In this document: piece after piece, positions 1 through 12,367 of the stretch
Layout: every line of letters starts with the position of its first letter
Position numbering within the stretch: position 1 is the first letter of the stretch
Assembly (NCBI RefSeq): GCF_003086295.3
Contig: NC_092047.1
Span: 119,790,949 to 119,854,948, forward strand
Length of the DNA: 64,000 nt
Direction of reading: 5' to 3'
DNA from: Arachis hypogaea
Taxonomy: Eukaryota; Streptophyta; Magnoliopsida; Fabales; Fabaceae
Made by a program: the position numbers and the translations under genes
The notes under the pieces: generated by a model
The model's input: the letters and a program-made list of their open reading frames with translations, nothing else
What the model was told of the DNA's origin: nothing
The model's database searches: none

Positions 1-83
1 TATCTTCACTGGTTGATATTAAATGCTTTAAGGGAAACAAAAAATCAAGTATAATTAATTCAATTAATATATATTATCACGTC

Positions 84-123
<40 letters not shown>

Positions 124-124
124 T
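84..124. repeat. (TTA)n microsatellite
   Basis: About 13 TTA/ATT units. Simple sequence repeat in AT-rich intergenic DNA with no gene nearby. Confidence 0.95.
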
Positions 125-1599
125 AATGTATTGTTAAATATAAAAATTAAATTATAAACGAGAATATTAAGTATTGATTACAAGAATGCTAATAATAAGG
201 GGTATGATAATAAGTGAAGTTGATAAGAATATAATAAGTGAAATGATAAGAGAGTGGGATAAAAAATAAAACTGTTATTAAGTGATATAAATGAAATAAA
301 TTATAGAAAATTTTGGCTAATTATGACTGAAAATTTGTTGTTATCAAACTTTTTTCTAGTATTTTTAATGGTGTGAAATTATTCACTTTTTTTTGTTAGT
401 TAAGTGTTGACCAGATTTTAATAAAAATATTAACTCCCTAAAATATTTTTTTTAAAGAATGTCTTATCTTTTAAGAATTAATTTGACTATTAATCCATTA
501 AAATTACATGTTTTAGGAATATTCGAAATCTTTTCCATTTTATTAGCTAAACAAATGAGAAAAAAGTGTATGTGAGGATATTGGTCAAAGTGGTGGAGCC
601 ACTGTACTATTACATCGGTGACACCATAGGAAAAAAAGTGTCACATTTCTTGCAGTGGTTGCATGTGCCATTCAGTCTCAAATAAAAGTCATAATTGCTG
701 TTATGGATTGCACCATTTTCATATTGAACCAAGTAAAAAAGCTCTAGAAATTAGGGTAAAGTTTTTATTGTTTCTATGTATTTTTGTTTCCACCATTAAT
801 TGTTAGTAAAATAGAGATCATTTATCCCATCTTTGATATTTAACTTTGAGGTTTTTTTTTGGTGACTTAACTTTGTACTTTATGCATTTTAAAAATTACA
901 ATGGAATAAAACATACATATACATTTGTTATTTAAAGTTGGGTTTGCGGCTCTATATAACTTCAGGAATCGTGTAAACATGTGGCAAAGTATTTTAATAA
1001 TTTCTTATGTTTTTAGTTCATATTATTATATCGTGTTTTCAACATTCCTAAATTGTCTCCCAACATTTTACTTATATAGTATTAATAAAGGTCGAGGATG
1101 CCAAGCAAAAGCATGCAAGCATGATTACTTTTATTTATTTTATGGCAGATTATATGGTTCTAAGTTCTAACTAATAATTTTCATTTAACGATGCCTTTTG
1201 TTACTTTTTCATCTTGTGACGGATTTGCGGGTGTCACAAAAAGAAAAAGTAGATACTTTACTCTATATTATTCTAATATATTACATAGTATGATTTGCTA
1301 ATATCTATCACAAATTTTACACTTATTAAGAAAATAATCTTAATAATTTTTATAAGATAATGTTTATCTTTTAACTTAATGTTTGAAATCGAATTATATC
1401 CTGAGAATGAAGGTGAACATGTGACAAGATGCAATGGAAGTCCAAAAGGTCAAAAGGAAGTTAATTAAATGAAGGGGCAAGCAAGAATCAAGAATGTTGG
1501 AAATTCACCTACCTTTTTTCATTGCTAAGAGTCAATATTCAATAGTCATTCGTGAAAGAAATAGAAGTTTTTGTTTTTGATATTAGAGTGGTGATGATG

Positions 1600-1830
1600 T
1601 TTTTTTTTTAAATACGGACTGTTTGGGTGTTATTTTTAAAGGTGGAATCATTTTATTAGAAAAGTAAAAATCAGACTGTTTAATTTGTTAGAGGTATAGA
1701 AATTGAACTATTTAATTTGTGATAAGTATAAAAATTAGATCGTCTGATTTGTGTTAAAAAAATAAAAAAATTTTGAGATTCAAAAATCGGATCATCTGAT
1801 TTGTGTACTTTCTATAGTATAAAAAAATAA
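1600..1830. mobile_element. Decayed subterminal repeats of a Mutator-like family
   Basis: Spaced degenerate copies of a motif of the type TCGGAnnnTCTGATTTG occur here (for example TCGGATCATCTGATTTG near 1787-1803 and TAGATCGTCTGATTTG near 1736-1751), with TCAGACTGTTTAATTTG near 1672. The same motif family appears in clearer form at 20700-20960, 24020-24070 and 62410-62560. Ends and target duplication are not visible, so this is a relic. Confidence 0.35.
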
Positions 1831-2320
1831 AAAAAATTACAATATTAAAATATATCACTATTTTTATTTCCATATAAGCAAAAAGTCAAAGAAATAGGAG
1901 CCATTATTAATTTTTTATTATTATAAAACAAATATTAAATTAAAGTTGTCAGTATGAGGAGTACCATCACCATCCATTATGGTGGTACCAACAACATTGT
2001 ACTGTGTAATGTGTCCATTGTCCATACATAACTTTCTTGGAGTCCTCACAACTCTCAAAACCTAATATTAACCTTTTTGTGTCCTTATTTAACGGTTAAC
2101 TCTAGTTAGAAATTTAGAACAACTCAATGTATACTCCTATAGTTAATGTAATAAATAAAAAAAATAAAAGACCTTGTTTCACAAAATGTTAAAGAAGAAG
2201 GTTTAAACAATAAACAATTCGTTACACACTCTTTTTCTTCAAAATTTTCAAATATTATATTAAAAAATCTCTAATTGATCCTTAGTCATCTAAATAATTG
2301 ATTTCCGCGATTCTGATAAA

Positions 2321-2377
2321 GTGGAAACTCAGATGCAGTTGATTTCACGTGAAGTCGACTGCATCTGAATTTTCACT
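2321..2377. mobile_element. 57-bp palindromic MITE, internally deleted copy
   Basis: The sequence is almost only two inverted arms (GTGGAAACTCAGATGCAG at the left, CTGCATCTGAATTTTCAC at the right) around a core TCACGTGAAGTCGA. It is flanked by a direct repeat of TTCTGATAAA at 2311-2320 and 2378-2387, consistent with a 9-10-bp target duplication. Two longer relatives of 142 bp lie at 40242-40383 and 56732-56873. Mutator-type by duplication length. Confidence 0.8.
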
Positions 2378-2596
2378 TTCTGATAAATAACCACGTGCAC
2401 TAACTATATATTTTATTTTAATCAGTAACAAAAATTACTCAAATTACTCAGAACAATTAAATAAATGATTAAAAATCGATTAAGAATTTTCAATATACTT
2501 CTGAGTAGGGATTTTTGTTCTTGTAAAAACTATGAAAACTTTTATTTTATGTCTAATCCCTATGATCACGGAGCTTCTCCATTTATGCACCTAAGT

Positions 2597-2615
2597 GAGA
2601 GAGAGAGAGAGAGAG
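2597..2615. repeat. (GA)n microsatellite in the pectate lyase 5' region
   Basis: A run of GAGAGAGAG lies 30-50 bp upstream of the chosen start codon, probably in the 5' untranslated region. Read in frame from 2465 it would encode an SERERER stretch, a reason not to favour the upstream ATG. Confidence 0.8.
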
Positions 2616-2644
2616 TGAAACTCTTCCAAAGAAGCAGAAGAATA

Positions 2645-5600
2645 ATGTTCCAAAGAAGGTGCATTGTGGTAACAATAACATATGTATTATTTGGATGCAT
2701 TATTGTGGATCATGGAAGAGCAACAATGGTGAATCTCACACTCCAAGGACAACATCCAAACCCTGAAGCTCTTGTTACACAACTTCATAGGTACTACTTC
2801 TTACTACTTTCTCTCTGTTTCAATCTTCCAACATTACTTAAACTTAGATCTTGATAATCCAGGACATGCTCAATTTCTTCTTTTTTTTAGTTTATTTTTT
2901 AAATTTATTTTCCCTTTTTTATGAAATAATTATCTTTTTGGCTTGGAGTTTATTATTGCTAGTTACTAAGGGGAGAGATTCAAGTGTAATAATGCACTCA
3001 CAATAAAATGTAGGTGTTGCTAATAATGTTCATTTATAACTCTCCTCATATATATTATTTCAAATAAATATTTTTTATGCACTAAATTAATAGCACTTTT
3101 CTATCATTAGAATAATTAGAAATACTAATGTAATTAAGATGAGTCATATAACTAAAGTATCTTATATTATGACACTTTATTTTTGTAGTAAGATTAATGC
3201 TTCAATAGCAAGAAGGGAGATGTTAGCATCATCATCATCATGCCTAACAGGGAACCCCATTGATGATTGCTGGAAATGTGACCCAAATTGGGCCCAAAAC
3301 AGACAAAGGCTAGCCGATTGCGCAATTGGGTTCGGTCAAAACGCAAAGGGGGGAAAAGGTGGCGAGTTCTACATAGTAACCGATTCGTCAGACAATGATG
3401 CTGTAAACCCTAAACCCGGAACCCTAAGATATGCCGTGATTCAAAATGAGCCACTTTGGATAGTGTTTCCTAGTAACATGATGATTAAGCTTTCACAAGA
3501 ACTCATCTTCAATAGCTTCAAGACCATTGATGGGCGTGGTGCTGATGTGCACATTGTTGGTGGAGGGTGCATTACTCTTCAATATATTAGCAATGTTATC
3601 ATACATAACATTCACATTCACCATTGTCACCCCTCAGGTAATTAAGAAATTAATTTCAAATATTATGGTTAGGTTAGGTTAATTATTTTCGGAGATAGAT
3701 CATGGACAGTAGATTTATGTCCTTTTTGTTTGTCCGAATAAACCATTGGCATTTGTCCTTTTCTTAAAAGAAAAAAAAATTAAGAAATTTGAAAAAAAAA
3801 ATGAGGCATTACCTTTTTTCCATTTTCTCACAATTGTTTTTGTATTAAAAGTAATTGATAAAAAATGATAGAAAAAATGCAAATATCAATTTTCAAAATA
3901 TATTGCCTTAAATAAGCATAATATTAAGTTTATGTCAAAATTTGTATTATTTTCTTTATTTTAATAAAAGAAAAAGCCTTAAAATATCTCCTAAAAAAAG
4001 GACAATATTAAGTTATTTTTTCTTCTTTAGATATGTGTTTATTCTCAACAATTCAACGTCTTTGATTCTTATTTCAAAGCAGTAACCAAACCTATTTTCC
4101 GCTTTTTGAATAAAGTCAGATATGGACAAAGATATAATTGATAAACTTTGTCTCTATATATTTTAAATAGACTTATTTAAGTAATTAAATAATATTAATC
4201 TCTCACTTTGGATACCCAAGCTCTAGATTAACACTCCTAGAAAGTAAAGTAGAATCTTGAAATTTAAAATCTAAATAATATAATACTGGTACCAATATTT
4301 TCTTCTCCCTCCCTTTTTCTTGAATTGTGCTGCTAGGAAAGTGAGGTTTATCATTGTGTTTGTTTGTTACCTTTTTTTTTCTTTTTTTTCAAAGGTGTCC
4401 TTTCACAAGTGGCATTAAGTTATTTGAATATTAATAAAATTAAAATATATTTGTCTATTTTGAAAATAATAAACACATTATATTATATATTTAGTCCGAT
4501 AAACATTTTTTAAAAGTATATTATTTTTTTTAAAAAAATTAATTTTAATACACTGTCAATATAAATCGTTTTTTACATGCATCCAATTACATAATATTAT
4601 ATTAATAAAAATAATTATTTTTTATATGAATCGCGTGAATGGTCATCTAAAAGAACGACTGTGATTGCACGACTGTATTGTATTAAAATTAAATTCTTCC
4701 ATAAAAGATACAAATCCTATCAAATGAAATACTATTAAACTCTTTTTCTTTACAGGTAATGCTATGGTGCGATCGAGTCCAGAGCACTATGGATACCGCA
4801 CTGAATCGGACGGTGATGGCATATCCATATTTGGATCGCATGACATCTGGATCGATCACTGCACTCTATCTCGTTGCAAGGATGGGCTTATTGATGCAGT
4901 TATGGGCTCAACTGCCATCACTGTGTCCAACAACCACTTTTCTCATCACAATGACGTAATGCTCTTGGGCCATAGTGACCACTACTTACCTGACTCAGCC
5001 ATGCAGGTAATCCAGTCCTGGCCCAATTACCCAATTTGAGCCCAAGCCCAACCTCACAAACATGCACCTTAAAATTTAATTATGCATCCTCACATAAATA
5101 TTCAGTTAGTGATATTATTATTTTTTTTTTTTACAGTTTTTCCCGATAAGCAAACTAAAAACTAATCCGTTACGGATCAAATTTTCGTTTAAGAATTTGT
5201 TGTTAGCGAATGAATTGCTACATATGAGTAGTTATTAATCATTTGTAGTTAACTTTCATCTCATTTTTAACATACTCTCTGTAAAATTATTGAGAAGAAA
5301 ATTTTTCTTTTCTTACAATCTAGCCACCAACCTTGTTGCAGGTTACCATTGCCTTTAACCATTTCGGCGAAAAACTCGTCCAGCGCATGCCACGTTGCAG
5401 GCTAGGATATGTTCACATAGTCAATAACGACTTCACTGCTTGGCAGATGTATGCAATCGGGGGCAGTGGATCCCCTACTATTAATAGTCAGGGGAATCGA
5501 TACACTGCTCCGGACAACTCATTTGCCAAGCAAGTGACAAAGCGGTTGGATGTCGGGGAAGGCGAGTGGACAGGGTGGAATTGGAGGTCAGAAGGGGATG

Positions 5601-6046
5601 TGATGGTGAATGGAGCATTCTTTGTTCCATCAGGGGAAGGTGCTGAGGTTAAGTATGAGAAGGCTTATAGTGTGGAGCCTAAGTCTGCGGATCGCATTTC
5701 ATTGCTTACTATGTCTGCTGGAGTTCTTGGTGTGGCTAGGTATTAACATTAATATTATAAACTAGTCTTATTAAGAAATTGATATGCAGTTCATATATGA
5801 AAATGTAATGAGGTTAATTAACATGGTTGGTGAATGAGCAGGGACAATAACCTTGGCATGTGGACTAGAGGACCCAACGATGGTGGCAGTTATATTTCAA
5901 CAAACGGTCCAGAATTCACTGATGAAATGTCAAAGGCTGCAATGCTGTTTCCACCTTCACATACTTTCACATTTGTATCTGTTCTTGTTACAATGCTCTG
6001 CTTGTTATCTCACACAATTACTCCCCTAATAACATTAGTACTATAA
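2645..6046 (+). CDS. Pectate lyase (polysaccharide lyase family 1), 5 exons
   Basis: Coding exons 2645-2790, 3189-3637, 4756-5006, 5342-5739 and 5842-6046 join in frame to 482 residues. The product should cleave de-esterified homogalacturonan by calcium-dependent beta-elimination in the cell wall. Visible marks: hydrophobic signal peptide (about residues 5-26); the plant signature [14 protein letters not shown] (70-83); a parallel-beta-helix core with [10 protein letters not shown] and [17 protein letters not shown] (217-246), which carries calcium-binding aspartates; and the RMPRCR segment (297-302) with the catalytic arginine. The ATG at 2645 was preferred over an in-frame ATG at 2465 because it directly precedes the signal peptide. 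Exon 5 encodes [11 protein letters not shown] and then a strongly hydrophobic C-terminal tail, unlike the short Cys-rich end of many plant homologues. This could be a GPI-anchor signal (inference). It converges on the PP2A gene to its right. Confidence 0.93.
4538..4705. mobile_element. Possible MITE in pectate lyase intron 2
   Basis: Imperfect inverted ends: AATTAATTTTAATACA at the left and TGTATTAAAATTAAATTC at the right, bracketing about 165 bp. No target duplication could be confirmed, so the boundaries are approximate. It would explain part of the unusually long 1.1-kb second intron. Confidence 0.35.
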
Positions 6047-7278
6047 CAATTGTTTATTGAGTTTGCTTATCTTTCTTTGACTGTTAAATGAAAAGGAGCC
6101 TTAAAAGTTAGGACATCCCTTTAACCAGTACATTTTTAGAGCCTTTCTTTCTTCAACTTGACTTGAAATATGCAACTTTATCTAATAATCCCCAATTTTA
6201 GTTTCATAATAGAATCTCTTAATCATCATTTGGTTTAATTTCATAATATTCCTCCAACTATGCGTGAGGAGAAAATGCATTTATCCTCTTATATTTTAAT
6301 TCAAGGATTTGAAAAGATAATATATTGTTAATAAATTAAGCAAAAGTGGGAGCAGATTAATGGTGGTCATCACTCTAAACAACAACAACATATCTATTTT
6401 TATTTTTGTAATTTTCTCATTGACACGTCATCAGGAATACATAGCAGTTAAACTCGTCTATTTTAACTACTGTCCAAAATTGATTATATTGCGTGCTTGA
6501 AAAGAGAGAAAGATCAACCCACCCTAAACTACATAATTGCATGACTCTTTTTTTTTTTTTCTTAAGACAATTATTGTGAATTGTATTTGTATATGCCCTC
6601 ACAGTTGCGACCCATAATTAGAATATATGGAGATTATGATCCGTATCCATTGGAACTCATGTCTTAACTATTCTCATTCAAAGGAATGTAAAAGAAAGCT
6701 ATCCATACTAGAATATGTACATTTTTTTTTCAGCCATCAACCTCGTGGCATAGGTGCCTCTTGTGTCATATGAGAATAAGCAACTTTCAGTTACAAATTT
6801 ACAATCACCTTTTAGCTTTTGATACATAGTTGCTTCAATCATTTACTGCATAATGCCTTCAATCATCAAGTCCTATCTGAATGCAATAAAACAAAAACAC
6901 TAGATTTTGTTATTAATATGGTAACAATAAAAGAACAAGAAAAGACCTTTTCCGTATTTCTCTTTGTAAAAGGAGAAAAATACATGAAAGTGTTTCACAA
7001 AACATCCTTAATCTGCAGACATTGCTTAGAACTTGTAAACAAAAAAAATTGCTAACAATTTCCAATAAGTTACATTAATGACTGCTCTCTTCAAAATGCT
7101 GATTATCCCAAAAGAGAGAAATATAAGATATTCGTGGTAAAAAATTAGGCTGGAAATTATATATATGTATATAAAAGAAAAAAACCAATAAATTATGACA
7201 CGATTATGGAGAGTGGCGTACTCATCATTCTTCACCTATTAAATTCACACTTGCAGTTTCAGTGGTAATCTATGGAAG
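6047..7278. other. Intergenic region between convergent genes
   Basis: About 1.2 kb of AT-rich sequence between the stop of pectate lyase and the stop of the PP2A subunit. It must contain both 3' untranslated regions and polyadenylation signals. Open frames here (6417-6602, 6819-7055, 7026-7235) are low-complexity and look non-coding. No repeat recognised. Confidence 0.6.
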
Positions 7279-9947
7279 CTAATCTGTGACCATATCATCC
7301 ACCCCATTTTGTGCGGCAGCATCTGCTATTCTCTTCCAATTTAGTTCCCTCTGCTCTTCAACATCTTTCGCGTTAGCCTCTTTCTCTGCATGTTGTCTCT
7401 GACATTGTTCGAACAACTCAGCGTCCATTTCCAAAAACATCTTGCGAACATTCATAGTAAGCCCGTGAACAGCCTGGTTCCAATGACTCGATATATTTTT
7501 CTCAAGTGCATGAAATAATATTGGTAATATTACGGCTCTGTTTTGGGCAATTAAGCTCACGATGTGCTCATTATTCCACAAAAAGAGAGCCCGCTCGGCA
7601 ACCTGCATTGCAAATGTATCTAAGCAAAGACTTCGAAGGGAACAACATTCAATGTGATTTTGATCCACTGTTGGATTGAAGGTCACTTTTTACTACAAGA
7701 TTTTGAAATTTTAAGTTCCTTTATTCTTTTAGCTAATGTAAGGGAGATATTTAAGGCCAAAAAGAAGAAAGAACCAATATTCAGCCAATGGTGTAAATTC
7801 AAAATTTACATAAGCCTTAGTAATATTCACATCAATTGGTTAGAACGAAATTTCTCAACATTTTTCAAGCGACAAAATTCTGCTTCTTGAAAATGCAATA
7901 AAAACATTCAACATAACTATCTCCATACAAATATATCCACCTGATACTGCAGCTTAATAATCTACATTTATAAGGGAACAAAGCAACAGTTAAGCTAAAA
8001 GGCTGAACAAATGGAAAATATTAAGGATATTGAATTGTAGTACCCCTCCCCCAGATAAATAAATAAACAACAACAAAGCCTTATTTCCACTAGGTAAATG
8101 AAATATTGTCAAGGAGCATATAAAAAAACTTAATTCAAATGTATTATAAGATAAAATGCAAAACTATTAAGGAAAAGAAGAAAGATCGACATGAATACAT
8201 ATGTGCATATTTGCCCTCTATTTTTAAATTTTTGTGTGTTAAAGGCTTCCAATTAAGTGAAATATTAGATCATGCATATTTTTTCACATATCAATGGATA
8301 ACATGATACAGAAGTATTTTTTCTTATCAAACAGTGAATCACTACTAGATGCAAAAGGCATAAAAAGCAACTTCAACTACAAGTCCATAGCTTCATCAAA
8401 ATCAGATTCAATCAAGATAAACTTTGGAGGCATGCAAAGAGAAGCAGAAAAAGAATATGACAATGGAATATTACTAATTAAGCAGTTGACACTTGACAGT
8501 GATACTTATACTACTCCATCTGAAACTTATATATGCCATAAACGAAAATGTATCTTTACATAGGAAGTAGAGGCTGAACATTTCAAATCTATAACCATAT
8601 GAAACGGTACCTCTGCAAATTGTTTTACACTGTCAACTAATCATATATTATCTGGTTTGCTTGACTTTTAAGATAGCAAGGGTAAGAATCCAACAATTTC
8701 ACTTATGTGGTAATACATGATTAGAAGAGCACGTCAATTTCTTTTTATCAGAATTCAATTCTACATAAACATACATATCACTATGAAAACTAGAAACTTA
8801 AATTTCCACAAACCTGAAAGTGAGAGCTATTGAGGCAGCGGGAAATCTGTCTAAAAAGGGGAACCATGCAGCGCTGGAACTCGGCAGGCTGCGTGGCCTC
8901 GAGCACTTCCTCGAGTTCTCCAAGGAAGAGAACCTCCTTCTGGCAATTGGTAACAGGCCAGTACTTGAGCAAGCCCCTAATAACGGTATCTGCAAGCTTG
9001 AAATCCTTCTCAACAAACTGAGTAATGCAGTAAGACAACTGCTGCTGGTACATGGCGAGCGACTTAGGCTTATGCAAAGGCAACAAAGCCCTCACAAGGA
9101 ACAACTTATGCTCCTCCTTCATTGGCAACGCAAATCCATTAATAATACTACCAAGAATCTCCAAAAGCTCACCAATTCCACTATGCCTCTCAGTCTCATA
9201 TATAAACCGATAGAATATATTATTAATCGCCTTCCTAATAAACGGTCTATGAACCATGAATTTTCCATATATACGGTGAAGTATAGTTTTCAGATACTCA
9301 CGCTCCCTAGGGTCCTCTGTGTCAAACAAATCAAGCAATTTCAACACGAAAGAGTGATCAATGTACCGTTTCGCAACCTTCGTATCGGTGTCTGAAGAAA
9401 CAACGTATCGCAGGAGAAGCTCGTAAACAAGTTGCAAGTGAGGCCAGGCGGGATCCATAGAAGGCTCCTCCTCCTCGGGGTCGGTGGCTTCTTGCCCGGT
9501 GTTCTCGTACGACGCCGGAGGGAGGCACCGGAAAATGTTAACCGAAATCATTCGAATCATTTCTTCTTGGCAATTCTCCGATAATTTTCCGCAGCCAGAT
9601 TGGATGAACTCAACGAGCTCCATCAGCGTTTGCCGCTTGATCTCCTTCTCTCTAACGTTCTTCAGCGTGTCGGAGAAGTTGAGGACGAAGCAACAAACCT
9701 GAAGCTTACGGAGGAACAGATTCTGCCGTTCCCCCACCGGAACGTCGCGGAACGCCGGCAGGACCTCCATGACACCAGACGGTGGAGGCGGAGCAGACGG
9801 TATTCCAGCGGAATTTGGCGCCGGCGCAGGTAAAGCTCCACGGGAGGCGTGGTTGACGACGACATTGTTGCCGGTGCCGGCGATAGCATCGGCGGAGTCG
9901 GACTTGGAGGGCTTCTTGTTCCCTCCTCCCATGAATTTCTTCAACAT
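7279..9947 (-). CDS. PP2A regulatory subunit B' (B56 family), 2 coding exons
   Basis: Exons 9947-8814 (378 codons, phase 0) and 7602-7279 join across a 1.2-kb intron to 485 residues. B' subunits hold the PP2A A/C core dimer and direct it to substrates in cytosol, nucleus or organelles. The first 60 residues are a low-complexity Gly/Ala/Pro/Ser leader. The HEAT-like B56 domain starts near [18 protein letters not shown] and runs through [41 protein letters not shown] (conserved B56 core) and, in exon 2, [14 protein letters not shown] and ending in an acidic tail. The single large first coding exon and length fit the plant B' beta/theta group, but I cannot assign the paralogue. The 5' leader holds telo-box-like CCCTAACCCTAA (9971-9982 on the plus strand) and a GA/CT repeat at about 10323-10362. 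Confidence 0.95.
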
Positions 9948-9963
9948 TTTGCCGGAAATTTGA

Positions 9964-9985
9964 GCTGGAACCCTAACCCTAAGGA
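9964..9985. promoter_or_regulatory. Telo-box-like CCCTAA repeats in the PP2A B' leader
   Basis: AACCCTAACCCTAAGG lies 20-35 bp upstream of the B' start codon (in antisense orientation to the gene). Telo-box motifs are known in the leaders of many plant housekeeping genes. Function here is inference. Confidence 0.45.
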
Positions 9986-10322
9986 TTGCGATCCACCACA
10001 GGTAGCAGTAGCTGCTCCGATTTGGATTTCGATGGATTCGGCAAAGAGATTCTCATAAGATGGTTCTGTAATCCATGAATGCGTCGTTATTCCTCGATTT
10101 TTGCATCGCGAATCCCAGGAGAACGGATCTGAAATAAAGCTAAGAAGATGATGACGAAGTAGAAGATGGAGATGGAGAATGATAGCGGTGGAAAGTGCTT
10201 GTGGAGATCAAGGGAGCTAGGGATCGGAGTAGGGAATCATCGGAGATGTGGTCGCCGGAGCTGTGATAGGTCTGAGGTGTTTCCCGGCGGCGGAAGCGCC
10301 GCAGTGATGTCTGCAGAGAAGA

Positions 10323-10323
10323 G

Positions 10324-10356
<33 letters not shown>

Positions 10357-10362
10357 GAAGAG
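10323..10362. repeat. (GA)n microsatellite
   Basis: GA-rich run, CT-rich in the sense of the PP2A gene, probably in its 5' untranslated region or core promoter. CT repeats in leaders are common in plants. Confidence 0.85.
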
Positions 10363-10374
10363 AGTGAAGTGAGG

Positions 10375-12316
10375 ATAATTAAGATTAAGAGATTAGAGAA
10401 AGGTTGCGATATTCACGAAAAAGTAAGTAATTATGGATTTACATTAATACCAGTTGTAAAAATTTATTTTTTCAAAATATAAATTACTCATTTTTTAAAA
10501 TTTGAGTACGAATGTATTTTAGAAAAACAAGGTAGTTCCTGAAGCGCTATGTTTTTTTTGTTAATTTTATTTAAAGATTTGTTGTAATCAATTAATTGCT
10601 TTTAAATGCTACTTATACTAACATTTCTTGTAATCAATACAAATTAATTTTTAGAAAATACTACACTATCTTTTCATATCTTAGTAACATTCATCATTAA
10701 AATACATAACACAAAATATATCACAATGGAGAATGTCACAAGATTAGAGATGAATTTGCTAAAGTGAATGAGATGAATGAAAGCCACAAGAGTGTCGAGT
10801 AATGGGTAGTGTTAGTTGAAGTTGGTCCGTGTAATACGTGGCTTGTAAGTGAAGAATAATGAATTAAGATTTGCCCACGTGGCACACGTTGTCGTATACA
10901 TCACTCACTACTTAGCTGCCACGTCTTCTGTTATTTTAGGGTTCATTTAAAAGGAGAATGAAAAAAATTGTATTTTTTTGTATTATATTTAATTTAAAAT
11001 AAATATAAAAATAAAATAAAAATATTTACAAAAATATTTTTAGTTATTAAATAAAATATATTTAAAATTTTAGTTTCAATTTTTAATTATTAAATATAAT
11101 ATTAAATTTCAATTTTTTAATTTCAAATTCAATCTCTAAAAACAAATACTAATTTAAATACCAAAAGTTTTACTGAGTTATGTCTTTTAACATTAGATTT
11201 TATTATCATTATGAACTCATATAGTAGAAGTTCTAATGTCAATTTTTGTGTGAAAATGATATCTACATATAATGTTCTAACTCTAGGTTAATTCCTAAGT
11301 CTTATATCAAGTTAATTGATGTATTTAGTGGGGATATCTAATTTGGCAAAGAAAAAGCTATTTTTTCTTTCATAATAAAGGTATGTCATATATATTATTT
11401 TATATAAAAAGAATTAAAAAATATTTAGTATATATTTTTAATTTTTTTAATTCGTGTCCATAAAAATTTTAGCCGAAATATAATTTACCAAAAAATAAAT
11501 TCTTTAACATCTTAATTATTTTCACATTTATTTTTATTATGTACATTTAAAATCCTAGTACTTAATAAAATTTGATCAACTGTTGGGCCACCATTGATTA
11601 ATGTAGCATTATCTCTTTTTGATTCAAGAGATGATGTGTTATATAAAGATTAGATCCATGTACAATTTGACCAAAGCATGGATAAATATTGATTAATCTA
11701 TATATTTTTGTCTATTCAAATTTGAATCATGAAAATAATAATAAAAAAAACAACCAACTTTAGCCAACTTTATTTTATAAGTTGAGGGGGAAAAAAGGTG
11801 AAAGATGAGTAATGTAATTTACGTGACAAGAAAATCAATAAAGTGATGAAGCCCCGTGCATATATATACTTTATATATATATATATATGATATGAAAACA
11901 TTTAAATTTAATTAGTCATTCCTCTTTCAAATTTAACGATCCATATCCATCCATCGCTGTTGTTCCTTATTGCATCCTTTTGTGGACTAAATTTTAACAA
12001 GAAATTTAGTCAACTCCAATTATTTATAGATTTAGTACCTAGTATACATAGTAGCTTGTTAGGTTGACTGGTCGGGTTGGCAAATAGGGTAACATAAATA
12101 TTGAAACAAAATTGGTTGGTGAATATTAGCCACAAGATATTCTTATTTTCATGCCATGCATGATGCATATGTAGGGCTTATATAATTATATGATATTATA
12201 TATAGTAATGAATAAATCAAGCATAGTACATAATGTATATATTTGTCGGTTTGAAAATAAAAAAGGGTGATACTGTGCTAGTGTTATTTAGGGGTCAACA
12301 AGGGACCTAGCTAGAG

Positions 12317-12367
<51 letters not shown>

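Larger units (their letters stand above)
1..2320. other. AT-rich intergenic stretch, no gene seen
   Basis: No open frame with recognisable coding content. The 81-codon open frame around 925-1170 is low-complexity and starts at a non-ATG codon. The stretch holds the TTA microsatellite, a possible oligo(T) micro-insertion at 840-875, and a decayed Mutator-type subterminal repeat block around 1600-1830. It lies upstream of the pectate lyase gene, so its right end includes that gene's promoter, but I cannot point to a TATA box with confidence. Confidence 0.6.

Noticed and set aside
8790..10058. Many plus-strand and alternative minus-strand open frames over PP2A exon 1
   Set aside because: They are shadows of the GC-richer B56 coding exon; none has a recognisable domain.
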